This document shows positions 52,644 through 61,473 of a stretch of DNA of 64,000 nt, in pieces. Below the pieces are notes generated by a model. It searched no databases and was not told the DNA's origin. It worked only from the letters and a program-made list of their open reading frames with translations. This DNA comes from Streptomyces sp. NBC_01803 (GTDB lineage: Bacteria; Actinomycetota; Actinomycetes; Streptomycetales; Streptomycetaceae). The position numbers and the translations under genes are program-made. The stretch is from contig NZ_CP109073.1 of assembly GCF_035917415.1 (NCBI RefSeq), forward strand, positions 3,576,001-3,640,000, given 5' to 3'. Every line of letters starts with the position of its first letter. Within the stretch, counting starts at the first letter, position 1.

Positions 52644-54785
52644 TCACGGCTCCCGCAGGTCGTCCAGCGGCGTGGCGTACAGCGTGTTCCCCAGGGTCAC
52701 CACGTACGCCACGCCGTCCGCGATCACCGGGGCCGGCGCCCAGGCGTCGGAGCCGGGACCCGGCGTGCCCGCGTGGACCTCGCCGCTCCGCAGCACCTCG
52801 CCGTCCGCCGCGTTCACCTCGTAGAGCCGGCCCTCGCCGTCCGACAGGTACAGCCGGCCGTCCGCGACCGCCGGCTCCGAGGCCGTCCCGATGCCGGTCT
52901 CCGCCGTCCACAGCTCCTCGCCCGCCGCCGCGTCCACGGCGGTGATCACGCCCGCCGTGTCGGAGGCGTAGACGACACCGTCCGCCACCACACCGCGCGG
53001 ATCGGCGGACCGCGACAGCTCGGTGCGCGTCCACGTGCCGTCCGACAGATCGAGGCGCACGACGGCCGTCACGACCGGCAGATCGGCGTCGAGCTCCTGG
53101 AAGTACGCCGCCTCCTGGTCCATGCCGATCGTCTCCAGATAGCCGGTGACCTCTGCGGGCGGGCGGCGCGGCGCGGTCCACGCCTCCCGGCCGTCCGCGT
53201 CGAGCAGCATCAACTGCGGATCGGCCCCCGTCTCTTCGGTGCGGCTCTCCACCAGCGCGTAGGAGCCGCTGCTCACCGCCTCGGTGAGATAGCGACCGGG
53301 CGTCGACCACTCACCGACCTGCGCCGGGGAGTCCACGGAGTAGAACCGCAGCGTGCTGTCGCCGTTCTGCAGCACCAGCGTGCCCCGCACGCGCAGCAGC
53401 TCGCCGGTCAGCTCCGGCGCGTCGATCTCCCACAGCTCGTCACCGGCCTCGGAGAACGTCGCGACACCCTTGTCCGAGCGGACCAGCACGGCCCCGCCCG
53501 TGGTGAAGGCGGAGGGGCCGCCGATCGCGTCGCGCGGACCGGTGTGCCGCCACAGCTCCGTGCCGTCCCGGTCCAGCACCACGGCCAGCGCGCCGCCCGC
53601 CGAGCACAGCAGGTACGTGGTCGTCGGCCGGCAGGAGAAGCCCTCGGTGGCCGCGTCCCGCACCCCGATGTCCTGGAGGGCCAGCTCCCACGGCTCGACC
53701 GGCGTGGCCCGGGGCGGCCCGGTACCCGCACTCATGTCGCCGTCGGCGTCCGCGTCCGTGTTCGAGACCCCGGCCAGCCAGCCCCCGAACCCCGCCACGG
53801 CCACCGCCAGCGCCGCGGCGCCGATCATCAGGCGTCGCCGACGGCGCGCCCGCGGCGTGGCCCGCGCCGGGGTGTCGTCCTGACGCCGCTCCGCCTGCCC
53901 GCCGCGCCACACCGGCGACGCGCGGATCACCGCCGCCTGCGCGCGGGTGTCCGCCCACTCCGCCATCCGCAGCAGCGCGGACACCTCCGGCCGCCGCTCG
54001 GGGTCCTTCGCGAGGCACAGGCTCACCAGATCGCGCAGCGAGTCCGGCAGATCGCCCAGGTCCGGTTCCTCGTGCACCACCCGGTACGCCACCGCCAGCG
54101 GGTCGCCGCCCGGCAGCCCGCCCGCCTCGAACGGGCTGTGCCCGGTCACCGCGAACGCCACCACCGCGCCCAGCGCGAAGACGTCCGCCGCCGTGGTCAC
54201 CTCACTCTCCCCGGTGAGCTGCTCGGGCGCCATGAACGGCGGCGAACCCAGCACCGCGCCGCGCTCCGTCAGCCGGTGGCTGTCGCTCAGCGCCCGGGAG
54301 ATCCCGAAGTCGATGACGCGCACACCGTCCTTGGCGAGCAGCACGTTCCCCGGCTTCAGATCCCGGTGCACCAGCCCGCAGCGGTGGATGTCCTGGAGCG
54401 CCTCGGCGAGCTGCGCGCCGACACGGGCCGCCTCGCGCGCGGTCATCGGGCCCTCGTGCTGGACCCGGTCGGTCAACGAGCCGCCCGGCACGTACAGCGT
54501 CGCCAGCCACGGCGGATCGCCCTCGGGGTCGGCGTCGACGACGGGCGCGGTGAACGCCCCGCTCACGCGCCGGGCCGCCGCCACCTCGCGCCGGAACCGG
54601 TCACGGAAGCCGGGGTCCTCGGCGTACTCGCGGCGGATCACCTTCACCGCCAACTGCCGCCCCGCCACGGTTCTGGCGAGGTAGACGACGCCCATGCCGC
54701 CGCTGCCCAGCCGCCGTTCCAGCACGTAGTCGCCGAGCCGCTCGGGCGGCGCACCGCCGCCCGCCGTGCCGCGGTGCTCCGTCAT
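52644..54785 (-). CDS. Transmembrane Ser/Thr protein kinase with PQQ-like beta-propeller sensor
   Basis: 713 residues. Kinase domain at 15-275: glycine loop RRLGSGGMGVVYLA, Lys in LAVKVIRREY, catalytic HRDLKPGNVLL, DFGISRAL and the activation-loop end GSPPFMAPEQL. After a basic stretch comes one membrane helix (LMIGAAALAVAVAGFGGWLAG) near 330-350. The extracellular part has repeated PQQ/WD-type blades (LWRHTGPRD, ELWEIDAPEL, EAWTAPRRPP, ELWTAETGIG). Ligand unknown. ATG 54785 (GGGGGG upstream) is preferred over in-frame ATG 54806. Confidence 0.92.
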   Translation of the reverse strand: MTEHRGTAGGGAPPERLGDYVLERRLGSGGMGVVYLARTVAGRQLAVKVIRREYAEDPGFRDRFRREVAAARRVSGAFTAPVVDADPEGDPPWLATLYVPGGSLTDRVQHEGPMTAREAARVGAQLAEALQDIHRCGLVHRDLKPGNVLLAKDGVRVIDFGISRALSDSHRLTERGAVLGSPPFMAPEQLTGESEVTTAADVFALGAVVAFAVTGHSPFEAGGLPGGDPLAVAYRVVHEEPDLGDLPDSLRDLVSLCLAKDPERRPEVSALLRMAEWADTRAQAAVIRASPVWRGGQAERRQDDTPARATPRARRRRRLMIGAAALAVAVAGFGGWLAGVSNTDADADGDMSAGTGPPRATPVEPWELALQDIGVRDAATEGFSCRPTTTYLLCSAGGALAVVLDRDGTELWRHTGPRDAIGGPSAFTTGGAVLVRSDKGVATFSEAGDELWEIDAPELTGELLRVRGTLVLQNGDSTLRFYSVDSPAQVGEWSTPGRYLTEAVSSGSYALVESRTEETGADPQLMLLDADGREAWTAPRRPPAEVTGYLETIGMDQEAAYFQELDADLPVVTAVVRLDLSDGTWTRTELSRSADPRGVVADGVVYASDTAGVITAVDAAAGEELWTAETGIGTASEPAVADGRLYLSDGEGRLYEVNAADGEVLRSGEVHAGTPGPGSDAWAPAPVIADGVAYVVTLGNTLYATPLDDLREP

Positions 54786-54915
54786 GGCGCCCCCCGAAGT
54801 GCCCATCTACCCGGGACAGCCTACGACGCGCGCCGAGACGGGTGCCGGGGCCGGTGCGAAGCTGGTGCGAAGCCGGTGTGAAGGCGGTGGTGTCGGGAGG
54901 CCGGAAGGCGCCGGT

Positions 54916-54921
54916 CATAAT
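54916..54921 (+). promoter_or_regulatory. -10 element (CATAAT) for the 183-residue membrane protein
   Basis: CATAAT ends seven bases before ATG 54929, predicting a leaderless mRNA. Confidence 0.5.
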
Positions 54922-54928
54922 CGACCGC

Positions 54929-55480
54929 ATGTCCACCTCGCAGCCGCAGAGCCCCCGGACCCCACGCACCGTCGGGCCCGTCGGGCCCGTCGGGCCCGAC
55001 GGACCCGACGACGAACCCCGGCCGGACCCGATCCGGTTCTACGGCACCTCGTGGGTCGAGCACACCGACGGCTACGCGGTACGCCGCGCCGGGCTGGCCG
55101 TGGGGACCCTCCTGCTGACGGCGGCGGGCGCGCTGGTGCTGTGGCTCGGCTACCTCGGGCTGCGCGACTCCGGGACGGCCGGGTGGCTGCGCGCCCTCGT
55201 GGTGCTGGCGTTCGTGGTCTGCGCGGTCATGGCGTTCATGCGCACCTGGGCCGCGTACGCCCGGCCCGCCGACAACGCGGTGGACGAGTCGGCGTTCCGC
55301 AGCATCAAGGTGGTGGGCTTCGTCGGCGTGCTCCTGGCGTACGCGCTGCGCACGCTGGTGGAAGCGCCCGGCGAGAAGCTGCGGCGCATGGACTACGACG
55401 AGGCGCTCACGCGCCACCTGCGGCTGACCGCGAAGCGGTCACGGAACCCCGCCCGGCGGAAGAGGCGCACGACCTCTTAG
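54929..55480 (+). CDS. Two-helix membrane protein of unknown function
   Basis: 183 residues. A disordered N-terminus with GPVGPVGPDGPD (repeat of GGGCCCGTC units), then RFYGTSWVEHTDGYAVRRAG, and two or three membrane helices (LAVGTLLLTAAGALVLWLGY and LRALVVLAFVVCAVMAFM). A basic, Arg-rich C-terminus follows. The EPA-like conserved core suggests a small conserved Streptomyces membrane protein. Function unknown. Confidence 0.75.
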   Translation: MSTSQPQSPRTPRTVGPVGPVGPDGPDDEPRPDPIRFYGTSWVEHTDGYAVRRAGLAVGTLLLTAAGALVLWLGYLGLRDSGTAGWLRALVVLAFVVCAVMAFMRTWAAYARPADNAVDESAFRSIKVVGFVGVLLAYALRTLVEAPGEKLRRMDYDEALTRHLRLTAKRSRNPARRKRRTTS

Positions 55481-55530
55481 GGACTCTCGGGGAACGCCCC
55501 TGAGCGGACCCCCACATGTGTCGGCTCCGA

Positions 55531-55560
55531 TTGACACGCCCCCCGGCGCGCTGCCAGCCT
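55531..55560 (+). promoter_or_regulatory. Promoter for the micro-ORF cluster
   Basis: TTGACA (perfect -35, 55531-55536), an 18-base spacer and CAGCCT (55555-55560). The predicted start is 25-30 bases before the first micro-ORF. Confidence 0.55.
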
Positions 55561-55593
55561 GAAGCGGCACCGCCTGGGAACGGAAGGGTCGCG

Positions 55594-55665
55594 ATGAGCG
55601 GGTACGACGCTCGCCGTCGGATCGGCGTGAGCCGCCTTCCGCCGTGCACCGGGGCAAGGCCATGA
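55594..55665 (+). CDS. Micro-ORF 1 (23 residues), putative
   Basis: ATG 55594 with GGAAGG seven bases upstream; product MSGYDARRRIGVSRLPPCTG plus three residues. It ends in an ATGA overlap with micro-ORF 2, so it could be a leader that couples translation. No family recognised. Could be chance, but ribosome-binding site and overlap are both good. Confidence 0.4.
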   Translation: MSGYDARRRIGVSRLPPCTGARP

Positions 55666-55769
55666 GTCTTTTCGAAGTGGCGCCCTTTCTCCACGAACCG
55701 ACCCCGTACACCGTCGCGGAGGCGGCCGAGACGCTCGCGGGGGAGGAGAGGAAACCATGCGCGGCCTGA
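55662..55769 (+). CDS. Micro-ORF 2 (35 residues), putative
   Basis: Starts in the ATGA overlap with micro-ORF 1. Product begins MSLFEVAPFLHEPTPYTVAE, acidic, with a helical AEAAETLAGEERK and a single cysteine at residue 33. Third positions are G/C-rich, as in real genes. The size and composition are those of a peptide precursor or small regulator. No family recognised. Confidence 0.45.
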   Translation: MSLFEVAPFLHEPTPYTVAEAAETLAGEERKPCAA

Positions 55770-55915
55770 ACAGACTCGTCCGCCGCCTGCGGCCCACACC
55801 GCGCGGCGACTACGCCAACGACGGCTTCCCCGTCGAACACCCCCGCCGCCGGCCGGGCCGCGGCGCCGAGCCGCGTGACACCGGGCGGCCGTCCCCGGGA
55901 GCCGATCCGGCCTGA
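55757..55915 (+). CDS. Micro-ORF 3 (52 residues), putative
   Basis: ATG 55757 with a strong GGGAGGAGAGG ribosome-binding site; overlaps micro-ORF 2 by 13 bases in another frame. Product begins MRGLNRLVRRLRPTPRGDYA, very basic at the start and disordered after residue 25. Likely membrane-surface or nucleic-acid binding, but no family recognised. Confidence 0.5.
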   Translation: MRGLNRLVRRLRPTPRGDYANDGFPVEHPRRRPGRGAEPRDTGRPSPGADPA

Positions 55916-55985
55916 GGGGCGCGTGGGAGGATGAGCGCAGCACAGCCCCTCCCTCTTCCTCCGCACGGACAAGGTGAGCCGCGTC

Positions 55986-56792
55986 ATGACCCACAAGATC
56001 GCCGTCCTCGGCACCGGAAAGATCGGCGAGGCGCTGCTCGGCGGCATGCTCCGGGCCGGCCGGGCACCCGCGGACCTGCTGGCCACCGTGCGCCGGGCCG
56101 ACCGGGCCCAGGCGCTGCGGGCCCGGCACGGCGTGGAGATCGTGAGCAACGCCGAGGCCGCCAAGACCGCCGACACCCTCATCCTCGCCGTCAAACCGCA
56201 GGACATGGGCACGCTGCTGGACGAACTGGCCCCGCACATCCCCGCCGACCGGCTGATCATCTCCGCGGCTGCCGGGATCACCACGGCCTCCGTGGAGTCC
56301 CGCCTCACGCCGGGCACCGCGGTGGTGCGGGTGATGCCCAACACCCCGGCCCTGGTCGACCAGGCGATGTCCGTCATCTCCGGCGGCACGCACGCCACCG
56401 AGGAACACCTCGCGCACACTGAGGAAATCTTCAACGGCGTCGGCAAGACCATGCGGCTGCCCGAGTCCCAGCAGGACGCGGCGACCGCGCTCTCCGGCTC
56501 GGGACCGGCCTACTTCTACTACCTGGTCGAGGCCATGACGGACGCCGGAATCCTCCTCGGCCTGCCGCGTGACAAGGCCCACGACCTGATCGTGCAGGCG
56601 GCGATCGGTGCCTCCGTGATGCTGCGCGACAGCGGCGAACACCCGGTGACCCTCCGCGAGGCGGTCACCTCCCCGGGCGGCACGACGATCAGCGCGATCC
56701 GCGAACTGGAGAACCACGGCGTCCGCGCCGCCCTGATCGCCGCCCTGGAAGCGGCCCGCGACCGCAGCCGCGAACTGGCCACCGGCAAGTAG
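55986..56792 (+). CDS. proC: Pyrroline-5-carboxylate reductase
   Basis: Last step of proline synthesis, NADPH-dependent. 268 residues from ATG 55986 with AAGGTG at normal distance; GTG 55974 in frame is an alternative. Rossmann loop VLGTGKIGEALLGGML, then LAVKPQDM, SAAAGITTASVE, RVMPNTPALV and the signature region ALSGSGPAYFYYLVEAMTDAG with VTSPGGTTISAI. Monocistronic. Confidence 0.95.
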   Translation: MTHKIAVLGTGKIGEALLGGMLRAGRAPADLLATVRRADRAQALRARHGVEIVSNAEAAKTADTLILAVKPQDMGTLLDELAPHIPADRLIISAAAGITTASVESRLTPGTAVVRVMPNTPALVDQAMSVISGGTHATEEHLAHTEEIFNGVGKTMRLPESQQDAATALSGSGPAYFYYLVEAMTDAGILLGLPRDKAHDLIVQAAIGASVMLRDSGEHPVTLREAVTSPGGTTISAIRELENHGVRAALIAALEAARDRSRELATGK

Positions 56793-56876
56793 CCCCCACC
56801 CCCCGCCCTTTCCCGGCCCCGGTCGGTGGGCTGCGCGCGAAGCGCCCGCGGGCCCGCCCGGCGAAGCCCGGGCGGG

Positions 56877-56968
56877 CCTGCGGTCTGGTTCGGCCTGCGG
56901 TCTGGTTCGGCCTGCGGTCTGGTTCGGCCTGCGGTCTGGTTCGGCCTGCGGTCTGGTTCGGCCTGCGG
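56877..56968. repeat. 17-bp tandem repeat, five copies
   Basis: Unit CCTGCGGTCTGGTTCGG at 56877, 56894, 56911, 56928 and 56945, identical, with a seven-base partial copy after. It lies between proC and the terminator of the convergent exporter operon. Confidence 0.95.
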
Positions 56969-56989
56969 CCCTCCCCACCAACGAAAAAG

Positions 56990-57025
56990 CCCGCCCACCC
57001 TCCCCGTGAAGGGAGGGTGGGCGGG
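56990..57025 (-). terminator. Intrinsic terminator of the FtsX-type permease operon
   Basis: Perfect 15-base-pair stem (CCCGCCCACCCTCCC / GGGAGGGTGGGCGGG) with a six-base loop. On the minus strand the hairpin is followed by GC and a five-T run, the classical intrinsic terminator. It could also stop proC transcripts. Confidence 0.88.
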
Positions 57026-57030
57026 GGATC

Positions 57031-59589
57031 TCAGTCCGTCGCGATCGCGCGGAGCACGTTCATCCGACCGGCCCGGAAGGCCGGGAGGAGGGCCGCCGCC
57101 AGGCCCACCACCGCGGAGCCGGCGAAGACCACCGCGATCGTGACCCACGGGATCTCCAGCACCCCGAAGCCCTCCAGCGCCAGCACCCGCTGCGCCGTCG
57201 CCCCCCAGGCCAGGCCGAGGCCGAGGCCGAGCAGCGCGCCGAAGAGGGCGATCACCACCGACTCCAGCCGCACCATCCGCCGCAGTTGGCGGCGCGAGAG
57301 GCCGATCGCCCGCATCAGCCCGATCTCCCGGGTCCGTTCGATGACCGACAGGGCCAGGGTGTTCACCACGCCCAGGACCGCCACGATGATCGCCAGCGCC
57401 AGCAGCCCGTAGACCAGGTTCAGCAACCCCCCGATCTCGTCCTCCAGCAGCTGCTTGTAGTCGGCCTGGTCGGAGACCTCGTACTGCGGGAACGGCTCCA
57501 GGCTCTCCTTCAGCGCCGCGTACGCCGCCGCCTCCTGGCCCTCCTCCGCGCTGGCGAACATCACCTCGTTCAACGGCATCAGCTCCGCCGGCAGATGCGC
57601 CCGCGCCGTGTCCTGGCTCAGATACATCGCGCCCTTGTCGAAGACCGTGTCCTCCGAGGTGATCGCGCCCAGCGTCAGCGTCACCGTCTCACCGCCCACG
57701 AAGCGCGCGGTCAGCCCGTCGCCCACCACCAGCCCGTGGTCCTCGGCGAACGACTCGCTCACCGACATGTGGTCCGGGGCGTACGCCGCCGACAGCTCGC
57801 CGGCCACCGTGTCCGTCCGCAGATCCTCCGCGTACGTCGGATCCGCCGCGACGATCTCCTCCACCGACGTCCCGCCGTCCGCCGTCGTCAGCTCCACCAT
57901 CACCGACGTGTAGTCCGTGACATGGGCCAGCCCCGGCGTCGACCGGATCGCCTCGGCCGCCTCCGGCGTGATGAGCTGCTCCGACGTCGTGTCCACGATG
58001 AAGTCCGCGCCCACCGACCGGTCGAGTTGGTCGGACGCCGACGCCACCACCGAGGAGCCGACCACCGACAGCGACCCGACCAGCGCCAGCCCGATCATCA
58101 GCGCGCCCGCCGTGGCCCCCGTACGCCGCGGGTTGCGCCGCGCGTTCCGCCCGGCCATCCGGCCCACCGGGCCGAACATCCGCAGTACGACCGCGCTCAG
58201 CACCCGCACCACACCGCTCGCCAGCAGCGGCCCCACCACGACCGCGCCGATCAGCGTCAGCAGCAGACCGGCCGCCAGATAGAGCGACCCCTCCGACGCC
58301 TCGTCCGCTGACCCCGCCTCGAACAGCGCCGCCACGCCCGTGCCGGTCAGCAGCAGACCCAGCGCCGCCCGCACCTTCCCGGTCGCCACGTCCCCCGGCG
58401 TGCCCGCGTCCCGCAGCGCCTCCATCGGCGACACCCGACTCGCCCGCCGCGCCGGCAGCCAGGCCGCGACCACCGTGGACAGCACACCCACCGCGACGCC
58501 GACGGCCGGCGTGGTGGCGGTCACCGTCAGCTCGGACGTGTCCACGTTCACCCCGAGCCCGCTCATCAGCCGCATCAGCCCGATCGCGAGCCCGACGCCC
58601 GCGCCGACGCCGACCGCCGACGCGATGACCCCGAGCAGCAACGCCTCGATCAGCACCGAGCGGGTCACCTGTCGCCGCCCGGCGCCGATCGCCCGCATCA
58701 GCCCGATCTCCCGGGTCCGCTGCGCGACCAGCATCGAGAAGGTGTTGACGATCAGGAAGATGCCCACCAGCACCGCGATCCCCGCGAAGCCGAGCATCGC
58801 GTAGCGGATGATGTCGAGGAAGCCGAGGTCCTCGTTCATCTGCTCCATGTTCTCCGCCCGCGTCTCCACGTCGAAGTCCGCGCCGAGGCCCTCCCCGATC
58901 CGGCGCTTCAGCTCGTCGTCGGCGACGCCGTCGGCCGCCAGCACGTCGATCGAGCTGATCAGCCCCGGCCCGCCGAGCAGTTCGGTCCGCGCCGTCTCCG
59001 GCTCCAGCAGCACGTACGCCGCGCCCGGGTTCGTGCTGCGGAACTCCGCGAAGCCCGTCACCTCCACCCGGAACCGGCCCGGCACCGCGATGATCTCCAG
59101 CTCGTCGCCGATCGCCACATCGTGCCGCTCCGCCGTGTCCACGTCCACGAGCGCCTCGCCCGGCCCGCCCGGCGCCTCGCCGGACGCCAGCTCCATCGTG
59201 CGCTGCGCGGCGGCGCCCCAGTCGCCGCCGAACGTCGGTCCGGCCGAGGCGCCGATGTCGTCGCCGTCGGCGTCGACCACCGTGACGTCGTCGGTGAGGA
59301 CCAGCCCGTCGGCCCGCTCCACGCCGTCGACGGCGCGCACCCGCTCCACCACCTCCGCGGGCAGCGTCGCCTCGCGGCCGGTGTCCTGCGCGTGCTCCTC
59401 CTCCGCCGGATCGACCGTCACATCGGCGGAGACGGCGTCGAAGAACGTGTCGAACGTCTTGTTGAGCGTGTCGGTGAAGATCAGCGTTCCGCAGACGAAC
59501 GCCACGGACAGCACGATCGCGATGCCCGACAGCACCATGCGTCCCTTGTGCGCGAAGAAGCTCCGCAGGGACGTCCGCATGACCGTCAT
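57031..59589 (-). CDS. ABC exporter permease, MacB/FtsX type (two FtsX domains)
   Basis: 852 residues. N-terminal membrane helix (MVLSGIAIVLSVAFVCGTLIF), a large extracellular domain of about 220 residues, three helices, a second helix near 475 and a second extracellular domain, then three C-terminal helices. The FtsX motif RTREIGLMRAIGAGRRQV and its second copy RTREIGLMRAIGLSRRQL show the internal duplication. Start ATG overlaps the ATPase stop (ATGA). Exports an unknown lipid, peptide or lipoprotein. Confidence 0.93.
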   Translation of the reverse strand: MTVMRTSLRSFFAHKGRMVLSGIAIVLSVAFVCGTLIFTDTLNKTFDTFFDAVSADVTVDPAEEEHAQDTGREATLPAEVVERVRAVDGVERADGLVLTDDVTVVDADGDDIGASAGPTFGGDWGAAAQRTMELASGEAPGGPGEALVDVDTAERHDVAIGDELEIIAVPGRFRVEVTGFAEFRSTNPGAAYVLLEPETARTELLGGPGLISSIDVLAADGVADDELKRRIGEGLGADFDVETRAENMEQMNEDLGFLDIIRYAMLGFAGIAVLVGIFLIVNTFSMLVAQRTREIGLMRAIGAGRRQVTRSVLIEALLLGVIASAVGVGAGVGLAIGLMRLMSGLGVNVDTSELTVTATTPAVGVAVGVLSTVVAAWLPARRASRVSPMEALRDAGTPGDVATGKVRAALGLLLTGTGVAALFEAGSADEASEGSLYLAAGLLLTLIGAVVVGPLLASGVVRVLSAVVLRMFGPVGRMAGRNARRNPRRTGATAGALMIGLALVGSLSVVGSSVVASASDQLDRSVGADFIVDTTSEQLITPEAAEAIRSTPGLAHVTDYTSVMVELTTADGGTSVEEIVAADPTYAEDLRTDTVAGELSAAYAPDHMSVSESFAEDHGLVVGDGLTARFVGGETVTLTLGAITSEDTVFDKGAMYLSQDTARAHLPAELMPLNEVMFASAEEGQEAAAYAALKESLEPFPQYEVSDQADYKQLLEDEIGGLLNLVYGLLALAIIVAVLGVVNTLALSVIERTREIGLMRAIGLSRRQLRRMVRLESVVIALFGALLGLGLGLAWGATAQRVLALEGFGVLEIPWVTIAVVFAGSAVVGLAAALLPAFRAGRMNVLRAIATD

Positions 59590-60353
59590 GCCGCCCTCCC
59601 CCGCGCGTCGAAGCGGCGCATGCGGTCCAGCACCCGGTCGGCGGTCGGCTCGCGCATCTCGTCCACGACGCGGCCGTCGGCGAGGAAGACGATGCGGTCG
59701 GCGTGGGCGGCGGCGACGGGGTCGTGGGTGACCATGACGATGGTCTGGCCGAGGTCGTCGACGGAGCGGCGCAGGAAGCCGAGGATCTCGGCGCCGGTGC
59801 GGGAGTCGAGGTTGCCGGTGGGTTCGTCGGCGAAGATGATCCCGGGGCGGGCGGCGAGGGCGCGGGCGACGGCGACGCGCTGCTGCTGGCCGCCGGACAG
59901 CTCGCCGGGCCGGTGGCGCAGGCGGTCGGTGAGACCGACGGTCTCCACGACCCGCCGCAGCCAGTCGGGGTCGGGTGTGCGGCCGGCGATGTCCATCGGG
60001 AGGGTGATGTTCTCGCCGGCGCTGAGCGTGGGCAGCAGGTTGAACGCCTGGAAGACGAAGCCGATGCCGTCCCGCCGCAGCCTCGTCAGCTTCTTGTCCC
60101 CCAGCCCGGTGATCTCGGTCTCCCCCACCCAGATCCGGCCGCTCGTGACCGTGTCCAGCCCCGCCAGGCAGTGCATCAGCGTCGACTTCCCCGACCCCGA
60201 CGGACCCATGATCGCCGTGAACACCCCACGCTCGACATCCACCGACACGCCATCCAGCGCCACAACCCGCGTCTCACCCGTTCCGTACGCCTTGACCACA
60301 CCCTCGGCCCGCGCGGCCACCGCCGTACGAGTCCCCCTCATAACCGTCGCCAC
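59586..60353 (-). CDS. ABC exporter ATP-binding protein, MacB/LolD type
   Basis: 255 residues. Walker A GPSGSGKST, Q-loop GFVFQAFNLLPTLSA, signature LSGGQQQRVAVARAL, Walker B IIFADEPTGNLDSRT and switch MVTHDPVAAAHADR: the LolD/MacB subfamily. GTG at 60353 is chosen because GAGGGGA stands upstream; an ATG at 60341 lacks a ribosome-binding site. First gene of a two-gene operon with the FtsX-type permease. Confidence 0.93.
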   Translation of the reverse strand: MATVMRGTRTAVAARAEGVVKAYGTGETRVVALDGVSVDVERGVFTAIMGPSGSGKSTLMHCLAGLDTVTSGRIWVGETEITGLGDKKLTRLRRDGIGFVFQAFNLLPTLSAGENITLPMDIAGRTPDPDWLRRVVETVGLTDRLRHRPGELSGGQQQRVAVARALAARPGIIFADEPTGNLDSRTGAEILGFLRRSVDDLGQTIVMVTHDPVAAAHADRIVFLADGRVVDEMREPTADRVLDRMRRFDARGRAA

Positions 60354-60424
60354 GACCGGATCCCCTCTACTGCTGCTGAAACGCCTTGTCAGGTACGCAC
60401 GCAACAGTGCCGTTCAGCGGGATC

Positions 60425-60442
60425 CGCGCACGATGGTGCGCG
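60425..60442. terminator. Hairpin between two exporter operons
   Basis: CGCGCAC and GTGCGCG with a GATG loop, perfect seven-base stem. It lies upstream of the MacB-type ATPase and downstream of the DUF990-type ATPase, so it may end the latter; no U-run. Confidence 0.4.
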
Positions 60443-60463
60443 TCGCCGTATCCGGCCGGGGGT

Positions 60464-61468
60464 TTACCCCACCTCCTCGCCCCCGGCAGCCCCACCCAGC
60501 GCGTACATCCGCGCGATCACGTCCTCGATGTCGGGCTCCCGCAGCGACAGGTCGACCAGCGGATATCCCTCCGCGATCCGCGCCACCAACGGCGCCGCGC
60601 TCGCCGACGCCGGAAACGCCAGCCACTGCCGCGGTCCCTCGACCCGCACCGTCCGCGCCCCCGCCACCTCGATCGGCGCCAGCTCCCGCTCCAGATCCAC
60701 CACCAGCGTCCGCTCGCTCTCACCCACCTCGTGCAGCCCCGCCAGCGCCCCGTCGTACATCAGCTGTCCGTGGTCGATCACCATCACCCGGCGGCACAGC
60801 TGCTCGATGTCCGTCAGATCGTGCGTCGTCAGCAGCACCGTCGTGCCCAACTCGGCGTTCAGGTCCCGCAGGAACCCCCGCACCTTCGCCTTGCTGATCA
60901 CATCGAGCCCGATCGTCGGCTCGTCCAGATACAGCACCTCCGGATCGTGCAGCAGCGCCGCCGCGATGTCCCCCCGCATCCGCTGACCCAACGAGAGCTG
61001 CCGCACCGGCACCTCCAGCAGCGCCCCCAGATCCAGCAGCTCCACGCACCGGTCCAGATTCCGCCGGAACCGCGCCTCCTCCACCCGGTACATCCGCCGC
61101 ACCAGACCGTAGGAATCCCGCAGCGGCAGATCCCACCACAGCGTCGTCCGCTGCCCGAACACCACACCGATCCGCCGCGCAAGCTTGGTCCGCTCCCGCG
61201 ACGGATCGAATCCGGCCACCCGCAGCCGCCCGCCGCTCGGGGTCAGAATGCCCGTCAGCATCTTGATCGTCGTGGACTTCCCCGCGCCGTTCGGCCCGAT
61301 GTAGCCCACCATCTCCCCGGGCGCCACCCGGAACGAGATCCCGTCCACCGCCCGCACCTCGTCCCGCACCCGCCGCAGCCCGCCGCCCCGCCGCCGACGA
61401 CGGACCTGGAACACCTTCTCCAGCCCCTCCAGCTCGATCAGCGCCTCGCCGCCGTCACCCTCGCCCAC
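60464..61468 (-). CDS. ABC-2-type transporter ATP-binding protein (DUF990 partner)
   Basis: 334 residues from GTG 61468; in-frame TTG 61477, overlapping the permease stop, is an alternative. Walker A GPNGAGKST, Q-loop GVVFGQRTTLWWDLPL, signature LSLGQRMRGDIAAAL, Walker B VLYLDEPTIGLDV and switch LTTHDLTDIEQ. The LSLGQRMR variant and the QRTTLWWDLP segment are typical of ATPases paired with DUF990 permeases. Third gene of a three-gene operon. Confidence 0.9.
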   Translation of the reverse strand: MGEGDGGEALIELEGLEKVFQVRRRRRGGGLRRVRDEVRAVDGISFRVAPGEMVGYIGPNGAGKSTTIKMLTGILTPSGGRLRVAGFDPSRERTKLARRIGVVFGQRTTLWWDLPLRDSYGLVRRMYRVEEARFRRNLDRCVELLDLGALLEVPVRQLSLGQRMRGDIAAALLHDPEVLYLDEPTIGLDVISKAKVRGFLRDLNAELGTTVLLTTHDLTDIEQLCRRVMVIDHGQLMYDGALAGLHEVGESERTLVVDLERELAPIEVAGARTVRVEGPRQWLAFPASASAAPLVARIAEGYPLVDLSLREPDIEDVIARMYALGGAAGGEEVG

Positions 61469-61473
61469 ACCGC

